Positions 18,761-25,319 are shown, numbered from the stretch's first letter. The stretch: DNA of 64,000 nucleotides from Noviluteimonas lactosilytica (GCF_020866925.1 NZ_JAJGAK010000002.1:62001-126000), one strand, 5' to 3'. Numbers and translations: made by a program. The notes: generated by a model from the letters alone, not told the origin.

Positions 18761-19474
18761 ATGCGCGCGCGGAACATCAAACCCGGATTTTTCGAGAATG
18801 AAGTGCTGGCCACGCTGCCGCATTGGGTGCGCCTACTGTTCGCAGGCCTGTGGTGCTTGGCGGACCGAGGCGGGCGCCTTGAAGATCGACCTGCGCGCGT
18901 GCACCGCGCGCTATTCGCGGGCGAGGCGCTCGATGTGGACAGCGGCCTTTCGATGTTGGCCGATGCCGGGTTCATTGCCCGATATACCGTCGACGGCGTG
19001 TCCTGCATTCAAGTTCTGGCATGGGATCGCCATCAATCGCCGCACATGAAGGAGCGGGAAAGCGACCTGCCGCCCATGCCCGGCCGCAAGGTCCGGCCCG
19101 ACCAGGCGGACGGAGTCGTTGTTGGCTGCGCACAGTGCTTGCCCGGTGCCGGCACCGACCACGCACAGTGCGTGCCCGGTACCGCCACCGGGCAAGCACC
19201 GGAACACGATGGTGCGCGCCCGCCTGATTCTCTGATTGCTGATTCTCAATCTATTGATTCTGCTTTTAAGGCTTCGGGTACGACACCGAACAAGAGCGCT
19301 GCAACCGGCAATGCCGTGCCTGCACGCACGCATGCTGGCCCGAACCGATCGACACGCACGAAAGAAAAGCCGTACGTATCGCCGGGCGCCGCGGCGTTGA
19401 TGAACAAGGAAAGCCCCGCGGAGAACCAAGCCGCGTATGAACGACACCTTCGCGACATGGATTGCGAACCCTGA
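18761..19474 (+). CDS. phage-type replication/primosomal protein
   Basis: 237-aa protein whose N-terminal about 100 residues (MRARNIKPGFFENEVLATL, RLLFAGLWCLADRGGRLED, DAGFIARYTVDGVSCIQVL) match the winged-helix N-terminus common in phage and island replication proteins. The rest is low-complexity and includes a short imperfect duplication, CAQCLPGAGT followed by HAQCVPGTAT, at about residues 123-144. No helicase or primase motif follows, so the protein may be a truncated loader or origin-binding protein. Confidence 0.75.
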   Translation: MRARNIKPGFFENEVLATLPHWVRLLFAGLWCLADRGGRLEDRPARVHRALFAGEALDVDSGLSMLADAGFIARYTVDGVSCIQVLAWDRHQSPHMKERESDLPPMPGRKVRPDQADGVVVGCAQCLPGAGTDHAQCVPGTATGQAPEHDGARPPDSLIADSQSIDSAFKASGTTPNKSAATGNAVPARTHAGPNRSTRTKEKPYVSPGAAALMNKESPAENQAAYERHLRDMDCEP

Positions 19475-19644
19475 AGCGCAGTGCCCGCGGTTGCACCAAC
19501 ACGCGGGTGAACTAGCCGGGGGGGATAGATCGGCTTTGGCGACGCGCCCGTCAGCCGGCCGCCCCCTGCTTCTACAAATAATTCCAACGGTTCACGGCCT
19601 CGCGCTCCAGCGGGCAGTACCCGCATGCTGGGACTGCGCGCTGG

Positions 19645-20406
19645 TCAGTAGATGCGCCTGCACGCGCTTGCAATGGAGCGGTGGGTAACCATGATCGCCG
19701 GTTTGTCCACCGTGTCGTCGCGCGCGCGCCAGACCAGCCGGCACTCTGCCTGCTTGCTGTAACGCTCCTCTTTCACTTCTACCGCGTGGTAGAGGGTTCT
19801 ACGGTCACCGTCTGGTGCGACCCGGCCGACATACTTGCATTCCACCGCGTTGAAGAATCTGCACCCGTATTCGGCCATCACGACGTCGACCGCGGCGAAG
19901 AAGCCGGCCGTGTCGATGATTTCAACGATGGCATCGGCATCGAACTGACTTTCGTCGAGAAGCGCTTCGTCGTACTTCATGCTGAGGCAGTAGACGAATG
20001 CGTTTGCGACATAGACCGCGCTGAAGGTGCTGCCGTGAACGTGCCACGCCTGATTAGCCGGAATCTCGCCCAGAATCGCCTTCACCGGCTCGGGCATGTT
20101 CTCGTTCGTCCATACCTCGTGCGCCCCTGCTTGAACGACGGTCGTTCGCGTGCCCTCCGCTTCGTCGAGCACGCCGCCGGAATGCTTCTCCGCATTCTGA
20201 TAGTCGACAAGCGATCCGACGCGGATGGTCCCGTCGTTGACCATCATGTCCGCATACTTTGCCTTCGTATACTTATAGAAGCGCCGAACCGGTTGACGCC
20301 CAATGCGCGCGATTGATTCGCGAATGCAGGCATCTAGATACTTGGTCCGCAGCACCCGTGTCCGTCCGTTCGGAAGCACGACGGTGTACCAGTGCTCTTC
20401 AACCAT
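19645..20406 (-). CDS. island cargo protein of unknown function, DUF2971-like start
   Basis: 253-aa soluble protein, oriented against the integrase block. The segment RRFYKYTKAKYADMMVNDG, IRVGSLVDYQNAE resembles the opening of DUF2971-type proteins (YKYxS...LxxxxxxxSxPxxFND), but the later conserved residues are not obvious to me. Other stretches are VANAFVYCLSMKYDEALLD and DAVDVVMAEYG-like text near the centre. Base composition is more AT-rich than the flanking core genes. Its position between replication and arsenic modules marks it as cargo; a defence role is possible but unsupported. Confidence 0.7.
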   Translation of the reverse strand: MVEEHWYTVVLPNGRTRVLRTKYLDACIRESIARIGRQPVRRFYKYTKAKYADMMVNDGTIRVGSLVDYQNAEKHSGGVLDEAEGTRTTVVQAGAHEVWTNENMPEPVKAILGEIPANQAWHVHGSTFSAVYVANAFVYCLSMKYDEALLDESQFDADAIVEIIDTAGFFAAVDVVMAEYGCRFFNAVECKYVGRVAPDGDRRTLYHAVEVKEERYSKQAECRLVWRARDDTVDKPAIMVTHRSIASACRRIY

Positions 20407-20461
20407 ACGAGTTCGCCAAGTCCATTTTGGGCATCCGCATCGACGCCTGTGTCACGTGCAC

Positions 20462-20950
20462 CTAAAGCAGCAATTGCCAGTAGCCGACATCGATCCATCT
20501 TTCTTGCTTGAAGCCTACACGCTTGAAGTGCGCGACCCTCTCGAAGCCGAGTCGCTCATGCAGCGCGATGCTGGCGTCGTTCGGCAGCGCGATGCCGCCG
20601 ATCACCGTTTGCATTTCGCGCGCGCGCAGTGCATCGATCAGCGCGGCGTACAGCGCCTTGCCGATGCCACACCCCTTGCGCGCCTGGTCGAGGTAAACCG
20701 TCGACTCAACGGAGTAGCGGTACGCGCACCGCCCTTTCCACTTCGATGCATATGCGTAGCCTGTGATTGCACCGCCTTCCACCGACACCAGCCACGGCAG
20801 CTTCGCGTCATGCCCTTCGCCGATGCGCCCTGCCATCTCGACCGTCGACACCGGTTCGGTTTCAAAGGTGATGCAGGTCGTCGCGACGTAGTGGTTATAG
20901 ATGGCCGCGATTGCGGCGGCGTCGTCCTGTTCGGCGGGTCGGATATCCAT
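20462..20950 (-). CDS. arsN: GNAT N-acetyltransferase, ArsN-type (arsinothricin/phosphinothricin acetyltransferase family)
   Basis: 162-aa acetyltransferase of the PAT/Bar family: MDIRPAEQDDAAAIAAIYNHYV, TFETEPVSTVEM, the acetyl-CoA loop ARKGCGIGKALYAALIDAL, and HERLGFERVAHFKRVGFK. In arsenic operons this type is ArsN, which acetylates the arsenic antibiotic arsinothricin. It is divergent from arsR across 77 bp, so a shared ArsR-controlled region is likely. A rearranged, broken second copy is present at 23746-24104. Confidence 0.85.
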   Translation of the reverse strand: MDIRPAEQDDAAAIAAIYNHYVATTCITFETEPVSTVEMAGRIGEGHDAKLPWLVSVEGGAITGYAYASKWKGRCAYRYSVESTVYLDQARKGCGIGKALYAALIDALRAREMQTVIGGIALPNDASIALHERLGFERVAHFKRVGFKQERWIDVGYWQLLL

Positions 20951-21006
20951 CGGGCGATGGTCGGGGGCCTTGGGTCAGCCGGCAAGGCCCGGTTGACTTC
21001 CTTCGT

Positions 21007-21036
21007 CATTTCCATATTCTTGGAACTATGGAAATG
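21007..21036. promoter_or_regulatory. candidate ArsR operator (perfect palindrome)
   Basis: CATTTCCATA (21007-21016) and TATGGAAATG (21027-21036) are exact reverse complements separated by 10 bases. The right arm contains the arsR start codon (21028-21030). It lies in the divergent arsN/arsR region, the expected place for autoregulation. Confidence 0.65.
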
Positions 21037-21372
21037 TCCTCATCCCTTGCTTGCCTTGCCGCTCTTGGCCACGAATCGCGCCTCCGGGCATTCCGCCGCC
21101 TCGTTGAGGCCGGCCCCGACGGCCTGCCGGTCGGCGAGCTGCGCGAGAGCCTTGACCTACCGCCGGCCACGCTGACGGCGCATCTCAACGTGCTGCGGTC
21201 GGCCGGCCTGGTCATCGACCAACGCGAAGGCCGGGTGATTCGCGTGCGCGCGAACTACGAACAAATGAACGACCTGCTCGCCTACCTCACCGAGAACTGT
21301 TGCGCCGGGTCCGGCGCGTGCGCCCCGGTGTCCTCAACCTGTAAGCCGCGCAAAAAAGGAGCTTCGAAATGA
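21028..21372 (+). CDS. arsR: ArsR family arsenite-responsive repressor
   Basis: 114-aa winged-helix repressor. The DNA-binding part reads LAALGHESRLRAFRRLVEAG, LPVGELRESLDLPPATLTAHL, LRSAGLVIDQREGRVIRVRA. The metal site appears to be C-terminal: NCCAGSGAC followed by a further Cys, like the Acidithiobacillus-type ArsR with vicinal cysteines, not the ELCVCDL site of plasmid R773 ArsR. GGAA lies just before the ATG, which is inside the palindrome. The stop overlaps the arsI start (ATGA), so arsR-arsI-arsC-aqp are translationally linked. Confidence 0.93.
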   Translation: MEMSSSLACLAALGHESRLRAFRRLVEAGPDGLPVGELRESLDLPPATLTAHLNVLRSAGLVIDQREGRVIRVRANYEQMNDLLAYLTENCCAGSGACAPVSSTCKPRKKGASK

Positions 21373-21857
21373 ACCGGTTCCACGTGCATCTCAACGTCGC
21401 CGACCTCGACGGGAGCATCCGCTTCTACACCGAACTGTTCGCCGCGCCGCCGAGCGTGCGCAAGGACGACTACGCCAAGTGGATGTTGGAAGACCCACGC
21501 GTCAACTTCGCCATCTCCAACACGGGCCGCGCGCCGGGCGTCGACCATCTCGGGTTGCAGGTTGATTCCGGCGAGGAACTCGCGACGCTGGGCAAGCGCC
21601 TTGAAGCCGCAGGCGGCAGCGTCATTCCGGAGGAAGCGACCATTTGCTGCTACGCGCAGTCCGACAAGAACTGGACTGAAGACCCACAGGGAACACGCTG
21701 GGAGACCTTCCACACGTTCGGCGATGCGACGACGTACTACGCGGCCGATGCGGCCTGCGCGACCGATGGTGCCGCCTGCACGCCGACCGTCACGGCCATG
21801 AAGCCGAAAGTCGACAAGGGCGCTTCGTGCTGCTCGCCGGCTTCGGCGTGTTGCTGA
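21369..21857 (+). CDS. arsI: ArsI-type C-As lyase (VOC/glyoxalase fold)
   Basis: 162-aa vicinal-oxygen-chelate protein. Metal ligands expected for ArsI are visible: His in FHVHLNV, His in PGVDHLGLQ, Glu in RWETFHTF. The substrate-binding vicinal cysteines are in ATICCYAQSDKNW, a hallmark of ArsI, which demethylates trivalent organoarsenicals; the related CadI family shares the fold. The C-terminus is cysteine-rich (ACATDGAACTP, SCCSPASACC). It overlaps arsR by ATGA and arsC by one base. A 127-bp fragment of a related copy is at 23912-24038. Confidence 0.88.
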   Translation: MNRFHVHLNVADLDGSIRFYTELFAAPPSVRKDDYAKWMLEDPRVNFAISNTGRAPGVDHLGLQVDSGEELATLGKRLEAAGGSVIPEEATICCYAQSDKNWTEDPQGTRWETFHTFGDATTYYAADAACATDGAACTPTVTAMKPKVDKGASCCSPASACC

Positions 21858-22240
21858 TGAAGCGCGTGCTGTTCGTCTGCGTCGAGAACTCAAACCGCAG
21901 TCAAATGGCCGAGGCGTTCGCCCGCATGTTGGGCGACGCCGACGTTGAAGCACTAAGCGCGGGGTCGCGTCCTTCCGGCGTCGTCAACCCGAAAGCGGTT
22001 CGCTTCATGGCGGAAGTCGGGTACGACCTGACCATGCACACGTCGAAGTCGCTGGATGACGTCGGCGGCGAGTTCGACGCGGTGGTCACGATGGGGTGCG
22101 GCGACGCGTGTCCGTGGGTGCCTGCGAAACGCCGCGAGGATTGGGCGCTGAGCGACCCCAAGGACATGGACGACGCGGCGTACCGCGCGGTGCGGGATGA
22201 CATCCGCGCGCGCGTGCGCGCGCTTCTGGCGGCTCTGTGA
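21857..22240 (+). CDS. arsC: arsenate reductase, LMW-phosphatase type
   Basis: 127-aa reductase converting As(V) to As(III). The P-loop VCVENSNRSQMAEAF has the CX5R catalytic signature. The partner cysteines lie in VTMGCGDACPWVP, as in thioredoxin-coupled ArsC, and SDPKDMDD supplies the general-acid Asp region. The start ATG overlaps the arsI TGA by one base (TGATG); an in-frame ATG 10 codons upstream lies within arsI. The stop overlaps the next gene start (GTGA). Confidence 0.94.
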   Translation: MKRVLFVCVENSNRSQMAEAFARMLGDADVEALSAGSRPSGVVNPKAVRFMAEVGYDLTMHTSKSLDDVGGEFDAVVTMGCGDACPWVPAKRREDWALSDPKDMDDAAYRAVRDDIRARVRALLAAL

Positions 22241-22911
22241 GCCGACTGACGCGCGCCCTGTTCGCGGAGGCTCTCGGCACCGCGTTGTTGCTGGCCACCG
22301 TCGTGGGTTCGGGGATCATGGGCGTCAAGCTGGCGCAGGGTAACGACGCCATCGCTCTGCTCGCCAATGCTGGCGCGACGGCCGCGATCCTGTATGTGTT
22401 GATCGTCGTGCTCGGCCCCGTGTCCGGCGCGCACTTCAACCCGGTGGTGACGCTCGCGATGCGCCTTCGTGGCGCGCTGACCAGCCGAGAGGCTGCCGCA
22501 TACATCGCCGTGCAGGCCATCGCCGCAATCGTCGGCGTCGCTCTGGCGCACGGCATGTTCGACCAGGCGTTGCTTCAACCGGGCACGCATGCGCGCGAGG
22601 GCATCGGGCAGTGGCTGAGCGAGGGCATCGCGACTTTCGGGTTGTTGCTGACGATCCTGTTGGGCATCGCGCACCGCCCGGCAGCCGTGCCCGCCCTTGT
22701 CGCTGCCTACATCTTCGCGGCGTACTGGTTCACGGGCAGCACGTCGTTCGCGAACCCCGCGGTTACCCTCGCCCGGTCGCTGACGCAGTCGTTCGCGGGC
22801 ATCCGTCCGGGCGACGTGCCCTTGTTCGTGGCGGCACAAGCTGCCGGAGGTGCGGCGGCGCTGGGCGTCGCTCGGCTGCTGCGGGCGGAAGACCCCGAAC
22901 GTTCGGTTTGA
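22237..22911 (+). CDS. aquaglyceroporin-type channel (AqpS-like)
   Basis: 224-aa MIP-family channel with six predicted membrane helices and two half-helix NPA-type motifs: SGAHFNPVVTLAMRL (NPV instead of NPA) and TSFANPAVTLARS. In ars operons lacking ArsB or Acr3, AqpS-type channels let As(III) made by ArsC leave the cell; I see no ArsB, Acr3 or ArsM here. The GTG start overlaps the arsC stop. A hairpin lies 14 bp after the stop codon. A 426-bp fragment of a related gene is at 24104-24529. Confidence 0.92.
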   Translation: MSRLTRALFAEALGTALLLATVVGSGIMGVKLAQGNDAIALLANAGATAAILYVLIVVLGPVSGAHFNPVVTLAMRLRGALTSREAAAYIAVQAIAAIVGVALAHGMFDQALLQPGTHAREGIGQWLSEGIATFGLLLTILLGIAHRPAAVPALVAAYIFAAYWFTGSTSFANPAVTLARSLTQSFAGIRPGDVPLFVAAQAAGGAAALGVARLLRAEDPERSV

Positions 22912-22924
22912 AGTGGCGGTCGAG

Positions 22925-22950
22925 TGTCCGCTTTCGACCCAAAGCGGACA
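22925..22950. repeat. TGTCCGC hairpin A
   Basis: TGTCCGCTTT (22925-22934) and AAAGCGGACA (22941-22950) are exact complements around CGACCC. It lies just after the aquaporin stop and before the 175-aa unknown gene. Related hairpins are at 23529-23558, 24569-24593 and, as a half site, 25049-25064. Confidence 0.88.
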
Positions 22951-23002
22951 TTCACGCCGGGGTAGACTCCGACTCTTGGCCAAGCGGGTCGATGGGGCTG
23001 CG

Positions 23003-23530
23003 ATGACCGGGACGTCAAAGCAATTTGTCGCTGATGCGCTACTTCCGAACTACCCGCCGGATGTTCCCATGCGGCTTGCGCACTGGGCGGGATTGGCATT
23101 CGATCGGAATCGATACTCCGACTTCGCCCCTGCCGAAATTTGGGATGCCGTTTTCAAAGTGCATTCGGGCCGCCCTTCGGAGGTCGCGGTGATCTCGGCG
23201 GGGGACCTGGCGTTGGATCGTCGCCCTGCACTGATAGCGCCCTCCCGCGAGGCCGTGATGTCCTATCTCGGCGCCGACTTCAGGTTCACTTCCGATCACT
23301 ACGTCTTTTCGCAGAACCATGAGTGGATCTGTCGACTAGATCAGGATGTGACGCTCATTGCGGGCGACACCAATTTCATTAGACAAGTCGTCGCGAGTTG
23401 CGGCGGGCTGCAATCTGTAATGGATCTGATGCTCGATGACTTTGATCCGGGTCCATCGGACTCGGTCGGCCTGCGTCGGTATCTCGCCGAAATAACCCGC
23501 ACTCTCCGGCCAAGTTCGAACGACGACTAA
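23003..23530 (+). CDS. unknown protein in hairpin-bracketed cassette 1
   Basis: 175-aa soluble protein beginning MTGTSKQFVADALLPNYPPD. Recognisable features are few: FAPAEIWDAVFKVHSG, SHEWICRLDQDVTLIAG-like text around residues 110-125 and an acidic C-terminus ending SSNDD. I do not recognise the family. Its TAA overlaps the left arm of the following hairpin (23529-23558), and hairpin A lies 53 bp upstream. Less GC-rich codon use than the core genes fits recent acquisition. Confidence 0.7.
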   Translation: MTGTSKQFVADALLPNYPPDVPMRLAHWAGLAFDRNRYSDFAPAEIWDAVFKVHSGRPSEVAVISAGDLALDRRPALIAPSREAVMSYLGADFRFTSDHYVFSQNHEWICRLDQDVTLIAGDTNFIRQVVASCGGLQSVMDLMLDDFDPGPSDSVGLRRYLAEITRTLRPSSNDD

Positions 23531-23558
23531 TGTCCGCTTTTGGCCGAAAGCGGACATT
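23529..23558. repeat. TGTCCGC hairpin B
   Basis: AATGTCCGCTTT (23529-23540) and AAAGCGGACATT (23547-23558) are exact 12-bp complements around TGGCCG. The left arm includes the last two bases of the stop codon of the preceding gene. Confidence 0.88.
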
Positions 23559-23639
23559 CGGCCCCGACGGTCGGCTACCTCAGGCAAGACGATACGCGCC
23601 GGGCGCTTGGGTATATCGGTGTGCATATCAAAATCCACC

Positions 23640-23701
23640 GCGCTCGATCCGCACCTTAGTTTTGCGCAGCTTCGGCGCAATTCAATTCCCCCCACCTCCA
23701 C
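23640..23701 (+). repeat. att-adjacent segment, repeated inverted at 25068-25129
   Basis: This 62-bp stretch, ending in the att core, matches the reverse complement of 25068-25129 with about five differences. Shared text includes TTTTGCGCAGCTT and GCGCAATTCAATTCCCCCCA. It appears to be the internal right end of the island. Confidence 0.85.
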
Positions 23702-23740
23702 CATAATGAAAAAGGCCCGCCTAGCGCGGGCCTTTTTCTG
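23681..23740 (+). repeat. attR: duplicate of ssrA 3' end plus terminator
   Basis: 23681-23703 is identical to the last 23 bp of ssrA (16468-16490), and 23708-23740 repeats the ssrA terminator with one change in the loop side. It marks the right end of an island of about 7.2 kb. Confidence 0.9.
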
Positions 23741-23745
23741 TCAGG

Positions 23746-23902
23746 TGTACCTAAAGCAACAACTGCCAATAGCCGACATCGATCCATCTTTCCTGCTTGA
23801 AGCCCGCACGCTTGAAGTGCGCGACCTTCTCGAAGCCCAGACGTTCATGCAGCGCGACGCTCGCGTCGTTCGGCAACGCGATGCCGCCGATCACCGTTTG
23901 CA
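23746..23902 (-). pseudogene. arsN fragment (3' part), patchwork copy
   Basis: About 157 bp related to 20457-20613, the 3' part of arsN including its stop, at roughly 90 percent identity by eye. The match ends at GTTTGCAT, a word that also occurs at the start of the arsI match, where the next fragment takes over. Confidence 0.85.
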
Positions 23903-23911
23903 TTCCGCTCG

Positions 23912-24038
23912 CAACGTTGCCGACCTCGACGGGAGCATCCGCTTCTACACCGAACTGTTCGCCGCGCAGCCGAGCGTGCGCAAGAGCGACTACGCGAAGT
24001 GGATGCTGGAAGACCCGCGCGTCAACTTCGCCATTTCC
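23912..24038 (+). pseudogene. arsI fragment (5' part), patchwork copy
   Basis: About 127 bp related to 21393-21518, covering ArsI residues roughly 9-50 (NVADLDGSIRFYTELFAA and onward). It lies between two arsN fragments and has lost its start codon and all downstream catalytic residues, including the vicinal cysteines. Confidence 0.85.
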
Positions 24039-24104
24039 ACCGGTTCGGTTTCAAAGGTGATGCAGGTCGTCGCGACGTAGTGGTTGTAGATGGCCGCGAT
24101 TGCG
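24039..24104 (-). pseudogene. arsN fragment (5' part), patchwork copy
   Basis: About 66 bp matching 20845-20910, the N-terminal coding part of arsN (IAAIYNHYVATTCITFETEP). It is out of contiguity with the 3' fragment at 23746-23902. The right junction falls at GGCCGCGAT, shared by arsN and the aquaporin gene. Confidence 0.85.
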
Positions 24105-24529
24105 CGATCCTGTATGTGTTGATCGTCGCGCTCGGCCCCGTGTCCGGCGCGCACTTCAACCCGGTGGTGACGCTCGCGATGCGCCTTCGTGGCGCGCTGA
24201 CCAGCCGAGAGACCGCCGCGTACATCGCGGTGCAGGTCATCGCCGCAATCGTCGGCGTCGCGCTGGCGCACGGCATGTTCGACCAGGCGTTGCTTCAACC
24301 GGGTACGCATGCGCGCGAGGGAACCGGGCAGTGGCTGAGCGAGGGCATCGCGACCTTCGGGTTGTTGCTGACGATCCTGTTGGGCATCGCGCACCGCCCG
24401 GCGGCCGTACCCGCCCTCGTCGCTGCCTATATCCTCGCGGCGTACTGGTTCACCGGCAGCACGTCGTTCGCGAACCCCGCGGTTACCTTCGCCCGGTCGC
24501 TGACGCAGTCGTTCGCGGGCATCCGTCCG
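24104..24529 (+). pseudogene. aquaporin fragment, patchwork copy
   Basis: About 426 bp related to 22386-22811, at roughly 95 percent identity by eye, encoding both NPV and NPA loops (SGAHFNPVVT, TSFANPAVTF) but lacking the N-terminal about 50 and C-terminal about 30 residues. The frame stays open from 23999 through to the end of the next gene at 25036, so it could in principle be translated as a fusion. Confidence 0.85.
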
Positions 24530-24568
24530 CGGGCGATCCCGGACGTCAGGTTTGAAGTGGCGGCCGAG

Positions 24569-24593
24569 TGTCCGCTTTCGACCCGTGCGGACA
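24569..24593. repeat. TGTCCGC hairpin C (degenerate)
   Basis: TGTCCGC (24569-24575) and GCGGACA (24587-24593) pair around an 11-base loop. The 34 bp from 24551 match 22908-22940, the aquaporin end and hairpin A, so the hairpin was carried with the patchwork copy and its inner stem has decayed. Confidence 0.8.
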
Positions 24594-24622
24594 TAGAGGG
24601 CACACTAAAGGCCAACGCCGAG

Positions 24623-25036
24623 ATGACAGGTACGCCCATGATGGAACTGGATGTCAATGGCGAAGCGCCAGGGTTGGCCGGCAAAGCCTGCGAGGCTGTT
24701 CTGCTTCAGCAGTATTGGCACAAGGGCGTTCTTGTAGAGCCTGCAAATGTCATCCACATGCGTTTCAGTGGAGTTTGGCATCGGCTCTATTTCGACTATG
24801 GAATTGTGTTCTGGCGCATTAGCGACGCTCCTCCCGAGCCTGGATCGGACACGGATTACGAATGGGAGTACCCGCTCGAGGATCTCGGGGCCGCCGCGGA
24901 AGTTATCGGGATTCCACTGGATCACTATTCGATGAAGCCGGTGGTAGGCGGTAGCACGGTCGAACTATGTTTTGAGACCGGCAAGCGCATCATCTTCGAA
25001 AACGTTGACGACCACACTACGTATCGGGTCGTCTAG
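24623..25036 (+). CDS. unknown protein in hairpin-bracketed cassette 2
   Basis: 137-aa protein, MTGTPMMELDVNGEAPGLAG, with HMRFSGVWHRLYFDYGIVFW, then YEWEYPLEDLGAAAEVIG and a C-terminus ending DDHTTYRVV. I do not recognise the family. The beta-rich, aromatic pattern and small size resemble immunity-type proteins, but that is only an impression. It differs from the gene in cassette 1 apart from the shared MTGT start. It follows hairpin C by 29 bp and is followed 12 bp after its stop by a half hairpin. No clear ribosome-binding site is visible before this ATG. Confidence 0.65.
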   Translation: MTGTPMMELDVNGEAPGLAGKACEAVLLQQYWHKGVLVEPANVIHMRFSGVWHRLYFDYGIVFWRISDAPPEPGSDTDYEWEYPLEDLGAAAEVIGIPLDHYSMKPVVGGSTVELCFETGKRIIFENVDDHTTYRVV

Positions 25037-25048
25037 CGGCCTCGGGGG

Positions 25049-25064
25049 TGCCCGCTTTTGGCCG
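25049..25064. repeat. TGTCCGC hairpin D, half site
   Basis: TGCCCGCTTTTGGCCG matches the left arm and loop of hairpin B (23531-23546) at 15 of 16 positions. The right arm is missing; the inverted att-adjacent repeat begins four bases later. Confidence 0.75.
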
Positions 25065-25067
25065 TTA

Positions 25068-25129
25068 GTGGAGGTGGGGGGGAATTGAATTGCGCTGAAG
25101 CTGCGCAAAACCAAGGTGCGGCGCGAGCA
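25068..25129 (-). repeat. inverted copy of the att-adjacent segment
   Basis: Reverse complement of 23640-23701 with about five mismatches, including TGGAGGTGGGGGGAATTGAA (the ssrA 3' end read backwards). It closes the accessory region on the right. Confidence 0.85.
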
Positions 25130-25179
25130 CGTCCGGCCTTCTTCGTTGCATGCGCTAACGACTGCTTCGCCCCCGCCGT

Positions 25180-25313
25180 CGGGACGCCGAGAACGAGTTG
25201 CAGCGCGTCATCGAAGGCATGCCGCGCGCTTACAAGACGTGGACGGAGATGTGGCCCGACGAGCGCCAGGGCGCGATGATCGACCTGCAGTGCAGGCTGC
25301 AGCCCCAGAGTTG
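25180..25313 (+). pseudogene. possible 3' remnant of a host gene cut by the island
   Basis: In one frame this stretch reads RDAENELQRVIEGMPRAYKT and continues WTEMWPDERQGAMIDLQCRL to a TGA at 25311-25313. No start or upstream part is visible, and the inverted att repeat begins just before it. It looks like the tail of a protein of unknown family, truncated by the rearrangements; this rests on codon appearance only. Confidence 0.35.
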
Positions 25314-25319
25314 AGCCCC

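Noticed and set aside
19437-19688. 83-aa frame MNDTFATWIANPEAQCPRLH overlapping the end of the replication-like gene
   Set aside because: No ribosome-binding site stands out, the frame overlaps the opposite-strand unknown gene, and the composition is irregular. I could not support it as a gene.
22925-25064. Integron attC sites
   Set aside because: The hairpins lack the GTTRRRY/RYYYAAC core sites, and no IntI-type integrase is in the window; the integrase present is P4-type.
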